Of a stretch of 64,000 nt of DNA, positions 54,501 to 64,000 are shown in pieces. Source of the stretch: Ophiosphaerella korrae (lineage: Eukaryota > Ascomycota > Dothideomycetes > Pleosporales > Phaeosphaeriaceae); the NCBI GenBank assembly GCA_028456385.1, contig JALNQF010000106.1, positions 95,883-159,882 of the forward strand, given 5' to 3'. The stretch's first letter is position 1. The number at the start of each line of letters is the position of its first letter. A program made the translations under genes and the position numbers. The notes below the pieces were generated by a model, which was given only the letters and a program-made list of their open reading frames with translations, was not told the origin of the DNA and did not search any database.

Positions 54501-57442
54501 TTCGTGCCAGAGATCATTTCGACCTGCATTTGTACCACTCCAGCGGTCAGGAGGTGAGCTGTCGCGTTGAGGTCCTACTCCGCGACGACGCCTTGGGATC
54601 CGGACATGCTGGAGATCTACTGTTCTGTGAAGTAGATCCAACAGGTCGATGGCTTCTTCTCCCGCCCATTCAGCAGAATCGCGTATCCGCCCGCAATGGC
54701 GACCTCAAGGGTGAGATCATCGTCATGATCCGTGGTACCCAAGCAGATGGGTCTGAATGGAGCGAAGTCATGTCACTCATCATTGACGACGAGCAAGGTG
54801 GCTTTGAATGGGTGCAGATGCTTGGTCTCACCCCAATCCCACCGCAAATCTCTGAAATCAGATCGTCGGCCAAAGCACCACGACCATTGAGCAGTCACGA
54901 CTCATCTTCCTATCTATCAGCGACAACAGAGTCGACCATCCCACATAAGAGCAGGACCCCGAGCCCACATGAGATTGAAATTCCCATTGGTGAGCAACAT
55001 ACCGAAGTCTCAAAGGTCTGGCGCTATGATACTCCGGAGAGGCGATTGAGATCACGCACTACGTCGCCAATTACACCACCAAGTTTTGAGCAGTCTCAGT
55101 CAAACGACGTCTCGCGAACGCCAATTAAAGAGCATGAAGACCTTGAGCGCACACCCCGCAGCCTTGACGATGCAGTGCGGTTGGCTGGCGCTGCTGGTTC
55201 ACCCTCAACCCTCAAGCGGACAAAAGCCAAGCGACTCTCAAGAAATGTCACTGGTTCGCCGGGCTCATCGCGACCATCACGACAAATTACGCTTGATGAC
55301 CCCGTGGAGCCTGTTGAGGAGCCCAAGGCTGTTGAAGAGGAGGAGGAGGTTACGCCACGCAGAAAGTCAACGAAACGAAGACCCAAGTCGCTTCCAGCTG
55401 CGCCCTCGACAGTATCTCAATCGAACAAGGCTTTCAGCGTCTGGATGCCGTCATCTGATGTAGACTACTCTGACGACTCTGCCGAATCCGACGAAGGTAA
55501 CCGTTCGATTGAAGACGACGCGCCTTCGTCACCTGATTCGCCGCCTCAGCGGCCACAGGCGCATAGAAGAGTATCATCCGTCCCTTCCCTAGATCTTCCG
55601 GTTATTCCACGATTACGCAAAACTAGCCAGCCCACAACACCAACGAAAGATGCTATAGAATCTATGCAAACCCGAGAACTGTCTGCATCTGCACCGCCTA
55701 AAGCTGGACGACACCACACCGAACTCGATGAGGATGACGACGAATCACCGCCACCGCCGCCGCCGCATCGATCAACTAGCCCAGCCACACCAGTCACCTT
55801 GAAGGGCTCCAAAACACCTGTGTTCACACCTACCTTGCCTGCGTTTAGAAACAAGCGCCGCTCTTCATCGCCACTGAAGCATGAATATGAGCCGTCCACA
55901 TGCACTGAGACCTCTAGCGAAAGCGAGGAAGAAGTTGCCTCTGGAGAGGACGTGGATGAAGAAGATGAAGATAGCTTGACATCCGAGTCATCCGAAGACG
56001 AACTTGATGACGATGTCCCCATGCCACTAATGCCCCTTGGACATGTAGGCCCACGAGGATACACAACGCAACCATACTCCGGCGGGCGGGATGCTACACG
56101 CCCAAGCAGAGACAAGGTGGAGGTCGAAGACACGAAGAAATTTCCCAAAGTCTCACCTCCCTCCTCAATCTACACTTTACCCAATGAGACTATTACTCCC
56201 TCCCAGTCCGCATCCAACACACCTTACCGCACTGTTCCACAGAGCAGTGGCCAAGCTACAAAGGCTGTTGCGTCGATATTTGCCTGGTCTGATGCAGGTA
56301 GATGGGATAGTTTGCACCCGGATGAGTGCAGCGTTGTTGTTACCCCCGGGAAAATTGAGGTCTTTGAAATCACGGCCATGCACTCCAAGCCTTTCGTAGC
56401 TGACGGTGACGAGATCATTCAGCCAGAAGGACGTGCTCCCCTTGTTGCGGTTGAGCTTACCCCTCTGGTCCCACTTCGCAAGTCTACAGCCATTGACATT
56501 TCCATTCGTTCGCCGCCTACCTCAGAATCGCGCATCAAGACTGGCAACAACATTATGCTGAGGAGTCGCAACGCTACTGAATGCGCGCAATTATACGCCA
56601 TGATCAACCAGTCGCGCATCAACAACCCCACCTACATTGCACTTCAGAACGCGCGAGGCCCATACGGACAGACTAGCTGGGCAGAAGCAATGGACCGCCA
56701 GAATGCCGCTAGAACTGCCTCGGGCGGATCCTCAGGGTGGTTGGGTGGTACACTCGGCCGCAGAAGCAGTTACCGCAAGACCAGCACCCGCGCAGCCTCC
56801 ATCTCCGCCGCAACCGACTCCTCGGTCGGCACAATGAACACAGCCCTCCGCTCCGCTCTCGCCCGCTTCTCCTGGCACAAAAACGGCGTCTTCAGCATCC
56901 GCAACTCAACCCTCGGCTCCCGCAGCACAGGCTCCTCCTTCGACAGCGGCTCCGGCTCCTCCACCCCCATAGGCGGTGCCCCCGGCGCCCCCGCCGGCAT
57001 CACAAACACCAAGTGCCGCCTGTATGAACGCGAGTCCCTCAAGAAGTGGCGCGACATGGGCGCCGCTCGTCTCACCATCATGCTGCCCTCCCCCTCCCCC
57101 TCCCCCTCCCCCTCCGCCCCTTCGTCACCACTCACATCCTCCCTCCAGCGCCCCCATGGTCAGCGCGATCCCGCGCAGGAACGCCGTATCGTTATCACAG
57201 CCAAGGGGAACAATACCGTCTTGCTCGACGTCACGCTTTCAGAATCGTGCTTTGAGCGCGTGGCGCGCTCAGGTATTGCGGTTAGCGTTTGGGAGGATCT
57301 TGTAGGCGAGGATGGAGAGGTTGGGCGCGTGGCGAAGACAGGAGGGGTTAGTGGTGCTCGAGCGAGGGTTTTCATGATACAGATGAAGAGTGAGAGGGAG
57401 TGTGCGTATTGTTTTGGATTGGTGGGGAAGTTGAGGTATTGA
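51518..57442 (+). CDS. Large disordered protein with DH (RhoGEF)-like and PH-like regions
   Basis: Exons 51518-54250 and 54296-57442, joined by a 45-nt in-frame intron with a CTACTAAC branch site, give 1959 aa. The first ~710 residues are Ser/Arg/Pro/Lys-rich and disordered, with an EKPEKPEKPEK run and a (Gly-Ser)9 tract. About residues 725-950 look like a Dbl-homology start (IGDIMRELAFDETKYMRELR). The segment 980-1110 (LHLYHSSGQEVSCRVEVLLRD, EVDPTGRWLLLPP) looks folded. After another acidic disordered span, residues about 1570-1690 (WSDAGRWDSLHPDECSVVV onward) resemble a PH fold. A final conserved block starts CRLYERESLKKWRDMGAARL. It probably acts in Rho signalling or cell polarity; similar proteins are often annotated as SRm160/300-like because of composition only. 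An in-frame TGA sits 12 nt before the chosen ATG. Confidence 0.75.
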   Translation: MVSSLPRDAENPAAQRNGTPGKKKGATDGQANMNGPDFAKAIGINKPANVRDKIKRWQNEVEPDTPAAGADAGAPASASASAPTTPTPPAPPADNAKPLDDKPNWKPADRDRERERSTSPKKAVVVIHNKLDEDVLTATAPKKRVISDSRWRKQQSPPKETARPAPKTIPNAWVRPSRIVKKDRQEKQDGEEVQTPEKPEKPEKVEKPEHKSPAPLTPPLNALVSYVGRSTGQTKAIPKPHRPSKPSSSENERERPASKGSGSAEDVKSEEDPGISTSPKPPKDPVEMVKVRRRPRARTSPRRSLSAEDVSPPKSPPRLKPARKSDTSLVPSPTNAVTVEHEEESRIITSPRDDEIRERRRRRRPRSQGDAALNESPREPNSAGRRRQRKSSPRSSNENIVSPPPEPAGPATPPNKGFETRLEAWLVSTPDPFVESESRRRRKSKDSVSTLDLPPKADASEITASTESKDELIEEPRPRSRGSGSGSGSGSGSGSGSGSKRRRRRRSREIKIDTTVADEPAEPASTAGSEDTTEKSTEVSLTPTPTLRRRGAKRSQHSPTKSRSISSPLRETSSVDDGLSADIKDSKVSSTAPSSSLDSSAVESEHLPLRPRPLVVQRGFPSTGKRLSTIASVDSFPSRAQRAPPSTVSASEFSTISEETNTLTEVPASAVASQLHPETSTIVSRRSTRRRRLASHADLMSVLSMPKAAGTKSIVSARSIRTNRSRLATATIGDIMRELAFDETKYMRELRTLVDGVIPVLLSCISSESDSAVAAGLFSRSTQPDAKSITQPILDMGDALDGLKTLHKRIPKDDSDAFVSWAHKAQQMYANYIASWRLGFQDVVISLAPADDDPFKPAKVVEGPDDGAPWDEGMPRNAEGYVVNGDGERVDVAYMLKRPLVRLKYLSKSLKVSFGVQLFRRLLTFQGVNHVKPSERAEKISDIFQHLVTAARKRSNDEHARLEDEAAASIDATRARDPRSLAPLAGVRIDPTRCVRARDHFDLHLYHSSGQEVSCRVEVLLRDDALGSGHAGDLLFCEVDPTGRWLLLPPIQQNRVSARNGDLKGEIIVMIRGTQADGSEWSEVMSLIIDDEQGGFEWVQMLGLTPIPPQISEIRSSAKAPRPLSSHDSSSYLSATTESTIPHKSRTPSPHEIEIPIGEQHTEVSKVWRYDTPERRLRSRTTSPITPPSFEQSQSNDVSRTPIKEHEDLERTPRSLDDAVRLAGAAGSPSTLKRTKAKRLSRNVTGSPGSSRPSRQITLDDPVEPVEEPKAVEEEEEVTPRRKSTKRRPKSLPAAPSTVSQSNKAFSVWMPSSDVDYSDDSAESDEGNRSIEDDAPSSPDSPPQRPQAHRRVSSVPSLDLPVIPRLRKTSQPTTPTKDAIESMQTRELSASAPPKAGRHHTELDEDDDESPPPPPPHRSTSPATPVTLKGSKTPVFTPTLPAFRNKRRSSSPLKHEYEPSTCTETSSESEEEVASGEDVDEEDEDSLTSESSEDELDDDVPMPLMPLGHVGPRGYTTQPYSGGRDATRPSRDKVEVEDTKKFPKVSPPSSIYTLPNETITPSQSASNTPYRTVPQSSGQATKAVASIFAWSDAGRWDSLHPDECSVVVTPGKIEVFEITAMHSKPFVADGDEIIQPEGRAPLVAVELTPLVPLRKSTAIDISIRSPPTSESRIKTGNNIMLRSRNATECAQLYAMINQSRINNPTYIALQNARGPYGQTSWAEAMDRQNAARTASGGSSGWLGGTLGRRSSYRKTSTRAASISAATDSSVGTMNTALRSALARFSWHKNGVFSIRNSTLGSRSTGSSFDSGSGSSTPIGGAPGAPAGITNTKCRLYERESLKKWRDMGAARLTIMLPSPSPSPSPSAPSSPLTSSLQRPHGQRDPAQERRIVITAKGNNTVLLDVTLSESCFERVARSGIAVSVWEDLVGEDGEVGRVAKTGGVSGARARVFMIQMKSERECAYCFGLVGKLRY
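52961..53014 (+). repeat. Hexanucleotide tandem repeat coding (Gly-Ser)9
   Basis: Nine units of GGAAGC/GGCAGC in frame within the large gene. Such tracts vary in length between strains by slippage. Confidence 0.9.
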
Positions 57443-58444
57443 AGGTTTTTTGTTTGCATTTCGACGATACGGCACACCTTCACACTTTTTTTTTTTTTTT
57501 TTTTTTTCAGAGTCCAAGTTTCGGGCCAGCGAGGGGGTTTTTTTTTTTTCGGCACTGATTCTGCGATACCACCTTTTTTTTTCCACCTTTTTTCGACCTT
57601 GGATTTTCGTTCGCGGCTTTTGTACCGCGGTTTGCCCTTGAAGTGGCAGAGCATGTACAGGCGTTTTCTCTTTTCCCTTTTTGGAGGTTGTTTTTGGGTG
57701 CATATGTTTGCGGGGGTTAAGTAGGTGGCGTTTTATATATGGGCTTGGGAGGGAAGGTGGCGCAGGTGTAGTGCGCGGTAATAGAGGGTGAGGTTTTGTG
57801 TAGTTGGTTGGCGAAGGGAAAGGGGGTGATATGCTAGATAATATAATGTGGTTTATGATTTGACTTTGGGATTGACATTTGTGCGTGGTTGGGTGCGTGT
57901 TGTGCCTCGATGTGCCATGTTGTGGGTTTGTGTTCATAAGGCTGAGCTACATCACTTTCGGTAAGCTAGAAAAGTACCAAGCCAAACGATACTCGACCCT
58001 CCTTCACCCTCTCTTCCAACTACTGATAAATAAGGCTAAAGGGATTCAAGGCTTTGACCGGAAACGTCCCATCATCTATGATGTTGTGTATACATCTAGC
58101 ACGAGTTGTCAGCACTCCCACTTCTCCAATTGACGCAGCCATCGCCATTTGCGCCCTTGTGTGCTCCGTGGGGCTGAAGGGCGTCGTATCTTCTCAATTG
58201 GGCATATGACGCGCTAAACTTCCGCCTTTCGTGCTCCAACACGGGGCGGCCAATGCTGTTGCGAAGGCTCAAACTTTGCTGCCTGGTGGTCAGCCTCGTG
58301 CCTCTGCTTAAAATATGGGCGCCGCCGCACATGAAAGCGGGCATCGTGAGATTTGTGTAGGAGTATCAGTCTCGGATCGCAACCAACCAACCCCACTCAT
58401 TCGCCTCCGTCTCAAATTCGCAAACCCAAAATCTCCGTCTCAAC
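57443..58444. other. Intergenic, 1.0 kb, with poly-T runs
   Basis: T-runs at about 57487-57508, 57538-57549 and 57573-57582 follow the large gene's stop. The promoter of the E2/F-box gene lies on the right. No gene is seen. Confidence 0.6.
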
Positions 58445-60379
58445 ATGTCTGCAAGCACCGCACTTGACCAGCGCTTCCTCCACGACGTCGCCGAAATCCA
58501 ACAAGCCCCCTACCCAAACATCCACCTCACCTTCTCCGACGCCGACATCCGCAAAGCATGCCTAATCCTCACGCCCCAAAATGAAGAGCCCCTCCATCTC
58601 ACCATGCACTTCCACAACGAGTATCCCCTGCACGCCCCAACCGTGACCATCCAGAGCGCAATCCAGCACCCCAACGTCTTCGGTAGCTATATCTGCGCGT
58701 CGATGCTCAACACCACCGAGGGATGGACCCCCGCGTATACGCTCAAGGGCGTCGTCATCCAGCTGCTGAGCTTCTTCTGCAGCGATTCGCTGGAGCAGGG
58801 TTATGGGGGGCGCGTTGTCGATTTGGCAGAGGTACGGAGGCAGAATAGGAGGGTTGCGGATGGAGCGGGGTATGGGGGGTTGGGTAGGCATGTTTGTGGG
58901 GAGTGCGGGTTTGGGCCCGAGTGGAAGAAGCCTGCGCGGGCGAAGAGGGGGAAGAAGGGGAAGAAGGGGGTGCCGAGTGTGCAGACGGCGCCGTCGAAGC
59001 TTTTTGGCCTGCCTGATGAGGTTATTTTGAATATCTTCCATTCGTTGGAGACGCAGGATATTTTTGCGTTTGCGGATGCGGTCCCGGGGATTAAGAAGAT
59101 GGTGTATTCGTATGATTTTATTCGCATTCGCGAGCTGCAGTGCTTTTGCTTGAGGAAGTCGTTCATGGATGCGAAGCTGGGAATCGGCGTCGCTATTACC
59201 GGCGGTCGAAAGCCTGTTTTCCGGTCTGAATTCGATCTGCTCAGCCAGGAGGCTTTCTATCAGCACGATATCCGACGGAGCATCCAGGGCGTAGCGTTCG
59301 ACGCGTGGATTCCCCTGCCCCTGAGCCGCCGACACTGGAACCAGGTGCGAGTACCCGCTACAGCGAGCCTCACGACGATCCACAAATCTGCTTGGCCAGA
59401 AGCCAAACAGCCGAATCCCGTGGACGTACTCTACACCTTCATGAACAACATCGTCGTGCAGTTCTCCGCAGACGCAGAAACAGGCTTCAACGGCCCCGAC
59501 GCCCGCAGCACGCTCTCGCACGCATCGGAAAAAGCCGTCGAGGCCTACTTCACCTTATACCACCTCCTCCTCTGCCTCGCCACCGAAAACCCCTCCATCG
59601 TCGCCGCCGCAAACTCCCTCATCGCCTCCTTCACCACGGGCCCACGCAACAAATCCCTCTTCCCAGACCTCGGCCAAGTCCTCATCGCCTCCCTCCTCTG
59701 CACATCCGGCCTCACACAGCCACTCACCCTACTCATCATCAAAGAAGCCATCCTCCGCAACGTCGTCTGGACCCTCGACGCCAACGGCGCCGGCGCCCTC
59801 GACCTCGCCTACCTCGAGCCCACCCCCGTGTCCGAATACCGTCTGGCGCGCACATATGCCGCGAGCAAAACCAGCTACCGCCTCCTCATGTTCGCCAAGC
59901 TCTTCCACGACGCCGTGCGCGGCACACAAGGCTCCCTACCACACACCCGCGACGCCCTCTTCGACACGCACGGCGCCCCGCCACACGGCACCAGCGCTCA
60001 CATTGCACGCCGCATCCGCGCCATCCACGCCATCGATTCCTTTGCCCTCTTCCTGCGCGAAATGGGCATCGACGACCTCCCCCCCAAGTCGGCGTTTTGC
60101 GCGTTTTTAAAGCGCTGTGTCGACGATAGTGTCGCCGTGGGCTACTCCGTTATGCCGCTTTCCCAGAGCCAGTTGTATCTTGTGCGCCGGGTTAGAGAAC
60201 CTGGCGTTGAGAGGGCCGAGGGCGTGGATGTTGGGGGTGGTGGCGTGGCGAAGTGGTGGCAGGGAAAGGAGGATATTGAGAGGTGGAGTTGGGGGGTGAG
60301 TTTTTTTCCGGGGAGGAAGGGGAGGAGGGAGTGGGGGAGAGGAAGGGGAAGGGGAAGGGGAAGGGGAAGAGAGAGGTGA
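58445..60379 (+). CDS. E2 ubiquitin-conjugating (UBC) fold fused to an F-box protein
   Basis: Single exon, 644 aa. Residues about 5-120 form a UBC fold: LTMHFHNEYPLHAPTVTI, HPNVFGSYICASML with Cys84 at the E2 active-site position, then GWTPAYTLKGVVIQLLSFF. A basic linker with an HVCGEC knuckle (149-154) follows. An F-box (about 185-220, KLFGLPDEVILNIFHSLETQ) comes next, then ~400 residues of helical unknown domain. F-boxes bind Skp1 in SCF ligases, so one chain would carry E2-like and substrate-receptor functions (inference). The C-terminus degenerates into Arg-Gly repeats coded by a GGGGAA tract, so its true end may vary. Third-position GC is very high. The usual E2 HPN motif is present as HPN at 75-77. 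Confidence 0.82.
   Translation: MSASTALDQRFLHDVAEIQQAPYPNIHLTFSDADIRKACLILTPQNEEPLHLTMHFHNEYPLHAPTVTIQSAIQHPNVFGSYICASMLNTTEGWTPAYTLKGVVIQLLSFFCSDSLEQGYGGRVVDLAEVRRQNRRVADGAGYGGLGRHVCGECGFGPEWKKPARAKRGKKGKKGVPSVQTAPSKLFGLPDEVILNIFHSLETQDIFAFADAVPGIKKMVYSYDFIRIRELQCFCLRKSFMDAKLGIGVAITGGRKPVFRSEFDLLSQEAFYQHDIRRSIQGVAFDAWIPLPLSRRHWNQVRVPATASLTTIHKSAWPEAKQPNPVDVLYTFMNNIVVQFSADAETGFNGPDARSTLSHASEKAVEAYFTLYHLLLCLATENPSIVAAANSLIASFTTGPRNKSLFPDLGQVLIASLLCTSGLTQPLTLLIIKEAILRNVVWTLDANGAGALDLAYLEPTPVSEYRLARTYAASKTSYRLLMFAKLFHDAVRGTQGSLPHTRDALFDTHGAPPHGTSAHIARRIRAIHAIDSFALFLREMGIDDLPPKSAFCAFLKRCVDDSVAVGYSVMPLSQSQLYLVRRVREPGVERAEGVDVGGGGVAKWWQGKEDIERWSWGVSFFPGRKGRREWGRGRGRGRGRGRER
60341..60370 (+). repeat. 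GGGGAA purine tandem repeat
   Basis: Five G-rich units at the 3' end of the E2/F-box gene, coding Arg-Gly. The run of G4 tracts could form a quadruplex. Confidence 0.8.
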
Positions 60380-61736
60380 GGTGAGGCGGGGTGGTGGGGG
60401 AGGAGTTCAGAGGCTTTTGCGGCGTGGGGCTTGAGTGTTTTTTACTTGTCGATTCTAGTGATGGGGTTTTGCAGCTCCTTCTAATCACGCTTTTGGTGAC
60501 TGGGGTTGGGCTGCGCATCGTGGGATGATGGTGTATGAGGTGGTGCCGACTAGCTGTATATCTACCGCCTTATTCGCAAACAAGTATCTCATACCACAAA
60601 AGGAGGTCTTAGAGCGATCCAGCACCCAAATCCTCAGCGAAATCGACCCGGCACCTAGCCTACCCCTTATTCATTTACCGGGTTCCCCTGACTTTGCGAA
60701 TGGCATTCTCACGCAAGACAGCACAGGCAGGAACCTTTCCACCAAACCGGCAGTCTCGCCGCCGGTCTTTTCTGGGAAACATTGCAGCACCCACGGTAAG
60801 GCCACAACAGGAATCGCAAGGACAAATTCACGACGAGCAAGTGTTGAAGCGAAACATCGAGGCCTTCTTGTTTTAAACACCACGTGTAATGTAATCGCAT
60901 CGGTTTTTCTCCGTATTTGGCCAGCGCTGGCAAATCTTCCCAAACATAGTTTCGGTATTCTACTTGTGTAGGTTTTTAAAAAAAAAAAACAAAAAGAAAC
61001 CCCCCCCCCCCCGGCCAAGTAAGCACTAGCAAGATCATACTTGGAAATAACGCAGGGGTTTCCTTTTGAAAAATCCACGTATCAAGTTAGAAGTGTTTTC
61101 AAGATTCCCGATTGGAAGCGTCAATCCCGCAATGTCCAATGTCCACTGTGCTGCTGCCCAACGGAGGTTGATACAAGGGTATACCAACTTTTCCAATCGT
61201 CGGTGACTGAGATTCGTAGCAATTCGAGCTGGTGGGTACGCTCTAGGGTTTTTTTTCGCTACTAGCAATATCTGCATCTAGTTCAAGTTGTCATTCTCGT
61301 CTTTGCTAGACTATTTATAGAGTGGAAACACTAGACCTGAAAAAAACTGCCCGAGAAGTAGCAGCGTAGCAATGCTCAGACCGTAAATATGGCTTTTTGA
61401 GATTCTTACAGGTTGGGGTGACGTTGTTCGGTAAATTGTATACCTGCGGTATTGGTTTTAGGCTACAATATCCCCCTTTTTTTTCAGTGACTATGACTGG
61501 ATCCCATTGTGGAGTGAATCCAAACACTTAGAAAAGGCACTGCTTTCCTTCTTGAATCATTACATAGCACTGGAATGCCAAATCATTGCCTGCTGCTCAC
61601 GAAAACATGAACCCCACGATCACACTCTGGAACAGATTCACACTCTCACAAGGGTATTTGATTTCATCTCATAACACCATTATGTGTTTTTCAATTCCCC
61701 TCCACGCACTCATTCCTCCTGGCCCCTTCCCACCCC
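60380..61736. other. Intergenic, 1.36 kb, tail-to-tail
   Basis: Lies between the convergent E2/F-box and glutamate decarboxylase genes. A homopolymer junction of A-rich then C-rich sequence sits at about 60966-61013. No gene is supported. Confidence 0.55.
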
Positions 61737-63568
61737 TCAACAAACAGCATGCGTCTTCCCCGTCTGCCCCTGCAAACTATGCTCCTCATCCGCAAACGGA
61801 TTGTTGTTCTTCTTCGCCTTCGCAAACACGGGCGTAACAAGCGTCGACCTCCGGCGCATCGCAAACTGATGCCTATCACACACACACACGCACGTCAGCA
61901 AATGTCACTCTTCTCAATCGGGCGGCAAAAAAACACTTACTGCTTCTGGTCTTCGATCTTCTTCGCGTCGAGGGCGTCGAGTGTTTGCAGCGCGAGCTTG
62001 AAGTCGGCGATGAGCGCGTCGCAGCGCGACTTGGTGAAGTCCTCGCGCACGACGACGCGCAACATTTTCATCTTGTCCGAGTGCGGCGCCATGGTGTATG
62101 CGGGAACAACCCAGCCGCGTTCGCGGAGTTGGTGGGCACTTTTGACAGTTTAGTTTTTTTTTTAGTTTTTTTTTCGAAGCCATACTTAAAGACTGTGTGT
62201 GTGTGGGTCAACTTACACTGCAAATTCGTCGTAAAATTTGCCTAGATCTTCGTCGAGCCTTGCGGCGACGAGGGGGAGGCCTTGTCCGCTCTTTTGGCTC
62301 ATGATGATGAAGCCTAGGTTCTCCAGGTTGGCAGATAGGTAATCCGCCGTCTTGGTCAAGTTGAGCATAATCCTCCTGTAGCCACGCTTACCCAGGCGGA
62401 TAAGCTGGTAATATTGGCCGATGATTTGACTTGCGCCTCGGGAGAAGTTGAGGGTAAAGGACGCCTGGTCGGCGCCGAGGTAGTTGATGTTGAAGACGAG
62501 TTCTTGCGGCAGGTACTTGGGGTCGCGCCAGACGACCCAGCCAACGCCGGGGTACACGAGGCCGTACTTGTGCCCGGAGACGTTGATGGATGTCACCTTG
62601 GGCAGGCGGAAGTCCCAGAGGAGACCAGGGTTGACGAATGGGGCGACGAAGCCACCGGATGCGGCGTCGACGTGAATATCGACGTCGATGCCGCGCTCGA
62701 CGAGGAGGTCGTTGATGCCCTTGATATCTTCATACTCACCAGTGTATGTGGTTCCAAGGATAGCACCTGTCGTGGTCAGTATGGCATTCGGTACAGGGGC
62801 AGGAAGACATACAAATGCCGATAGTGTTCTCATCACAGAGATCGACGCACTCCTTGGGGTCAATGACATAGCGATCAGTGGTGCAATACACGTATTTCTC
62901 CTCGACGTCAAAGTAGCGGCATGCCTTCTCCCAACAGACCTGAACAGCCGAGTTCATGATCATGTTGGGCTTGTCGTACGGCTTGCCCTCTGCCTTGCGC
63001 TTGTTCTGCCATAGCTTCTTCATCGCGAGTACACCCAGCATGATGGCCTCGGAAGAACCAATTGTAGACGTGCCAATGGTATTGTCATCCTCGCCGACAG
63101 GGGCATTGAATAGACGGGCAATCATCGAGACGCATCGGTTCTGGATATCGGCGCTGACGGGGTACTCTTCGTAGTCAATGAAGTTCTTGGAGAAGGCGTC
63201 ACTGTGCGGAGCATTGTCAGCGAATTTGCAAAGACAAAGTATCAATATACGCACACCATGAGCTTCTCAGCCTCTTCCTCCATGTATGTAGTCACAAAAG
63301 AGGCCAGGTTAAGCGTAGGAGTACCATCAAGAGTGAGGTCGTCTTTGATCATACGATACGCGACCTGAGGCGGCATTTCCTTGTCCGGCATCTCATGACG
63401 AGGCAGATCCTCAGACGCATACTTGCTACCGTAAACAGTAGCATGGACATCGTCAGCCGCGTCTTCAAACGAGAGGTCAATGCCAGCCACGGCGTCAGGC
63501 AGCGTCTCGAACTGTGCCCTCTCCTCCAGCACCTCCTTGGTGGTAGCTACACGATTGATATGAACCAT
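61737..63568 (-). CDS. gad: Glutamate decarboxylase
   Basis: PLP enzyme converting glutamate to GABA and CO2 in the cytosol, feeding the GABA shunt and consuming protons. Exons 63568-63255, 63201-62813, 62766-62217, 62138-61941 and 61872-61737 give 528 aa. Family blocks in order are [67 protein letters not shown] (across an intron), [15 protein letters not shown] and the PLP-lysine block [17 protein letters not shown]. Later blocks are [16 protein letters not shown] and [11 protein letters not shown]. The last exon codes a basic then acidic tail ([15 protein letters not shown]) typical in length of fungal forms. A CA microsatellite lies about 16 bp upstream of the ATG. Confidence 0.94.
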
Positions 63569-63584
63569 GACGACGGTAGAAGCT

Positions 63585-63615
<31 letters not shown>

Positions 63616-64000
63616 CAATATGAAGCTCAATAGAAGGGGAGAAGAGAGATACAGAAACACAGCGAGGAGAAATACCGCATCTTATATGGCTCATCAAGCC
63701 CTCCAGCTACCAACAGCTCACTGCAGCTACCCCGCCACGCCACCATCACCTGTAAGACTAGCCCCGGCTCGACGTGTCACTGCGCACCGCCCTTATGCAG
63801 CTAGTCAATTGAGCTACAACCCACTATATTCCTTCTTTTCTGTACGGTAATACCGAATGCCTGCGTGCCTTGAATTCACGGCCCTCATTCGAAGAGGGCG
63901 CGTCATGGCGGGGTATCGATAAGGAGGCAGCAGGTCAACTGACTATGGATTTGCCTCGGTTGAGATGGCGCCAAACCACAACAGGCATATTAACCGCTTT
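63569..64000. other. Upstream region of the decarboxylase gene
   Basis: Gene-free apart from the CA microsatellite; probably the decarboxylase promoter. The window ends here. Confidence 0.5.
63585..63612. repeat. CA dinucleotide microsatellite
   Basis: Fourteen CA units in the 5' leader of the decarboxylase gene. A shorter CA tract at about 61877-61889 lies inside its last intron. Confidence 0.9.

Noticed and set aside
58562..59521. Antisense 319-codon frame over the E2/F-box gene
   Set aside because: Shadow of the sense gene with no recognisable domain.
59305..60129. Plus-strand 274-codon Arg/Pro/His-rich frame inside the E2/F-box gene
   Set aside because: Alternative frame of a gene with very high third-position GC; no domain text, whereas the main frame carries UBC and F-box signatures.
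1..64000. tRNA, rRNA, CRISPR arrays, autonomous transposons
   Set aside because: No B-box-like tRNA signature in proper context, no rRNA text, no spaced direct repeats, and no transposase or reverse-transcriptase reading frame was found by eye.

Overview
The window reads as a filamentous ascomycete fungus, most likely a Dothideomycete of the Pleosporales type (inference). Genes are broken by short introns of about 43-130 nt with GT..AG borders. The families present are typical of moulds: Zn2Cys6 regulator, SAT4/PTH11-like rhodopsin-fold membrane proteins, HET protein, DUF1996 protein, fused BioDA and nitrilase. All splice models were assembled by eye from frame continuity, splice sites and family alignment. 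For every multi-exon model called intact for which I summed exon lengths, the total is divisible by three.

Left part (1-18 kb): a Zn2Cys6 transcription factor with a probable GC-AG intron (-), a decayed cytochrome P450 (-), a hypothetical protein (+), a secreted beta-lactamase-like protein (+), a Cys-rich hypothetical protein (-), an allantoate-permease-type MFS transporter (-), a nitrilase (-) and a rhodopsin-fold membrane protein (-). About 3.1 kb with no gene I can support follows.

Centre (18-38 kb): a biotin block. bioDA (-) and bioF (+) diverge from a 588-bp region; bioB (-) is convergent with bioF. BioF ends in ARL, a peroxisomal PTS1-type tripeptide, and BioB starts with a mitochondrial-type presequence. 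After a HET gene, a broken ankyrin-repeat gene and a multi-spanning membrane protein comes a second metabolic pair: an intact LamB/YcsF (PxpA-type) gene and a divergent biotin-dependent carboxylase fused to PxpB/PxpC-like domains. The fusion gene carries four in-frame stop codons but no frameshift, so a biotin producer block sits about 9 kb from an apparently dying biotin consumer.

Right part: a DUF1996 secreted protein (+), a nonsense-broken chitin-binding gene, a possible small membrane protein, a second rhodopsin-fold membrane protein (+), a small secreted cysteine-rich protein (-), long AT-rich gene-poor sequence, a basic orphan ORF and a 265-bp near-perfect palindrome (about 50.1-50.3 kb). 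From about 51.3 kb the sequence becomes GC-rich with large housekeeping-type genes: a 1959-aa disordered protein with DH-like and PH-like regions (+), a protein fusing an E2 (UBC) fold to an F-box (+), and glutamate decarboxylase (-).
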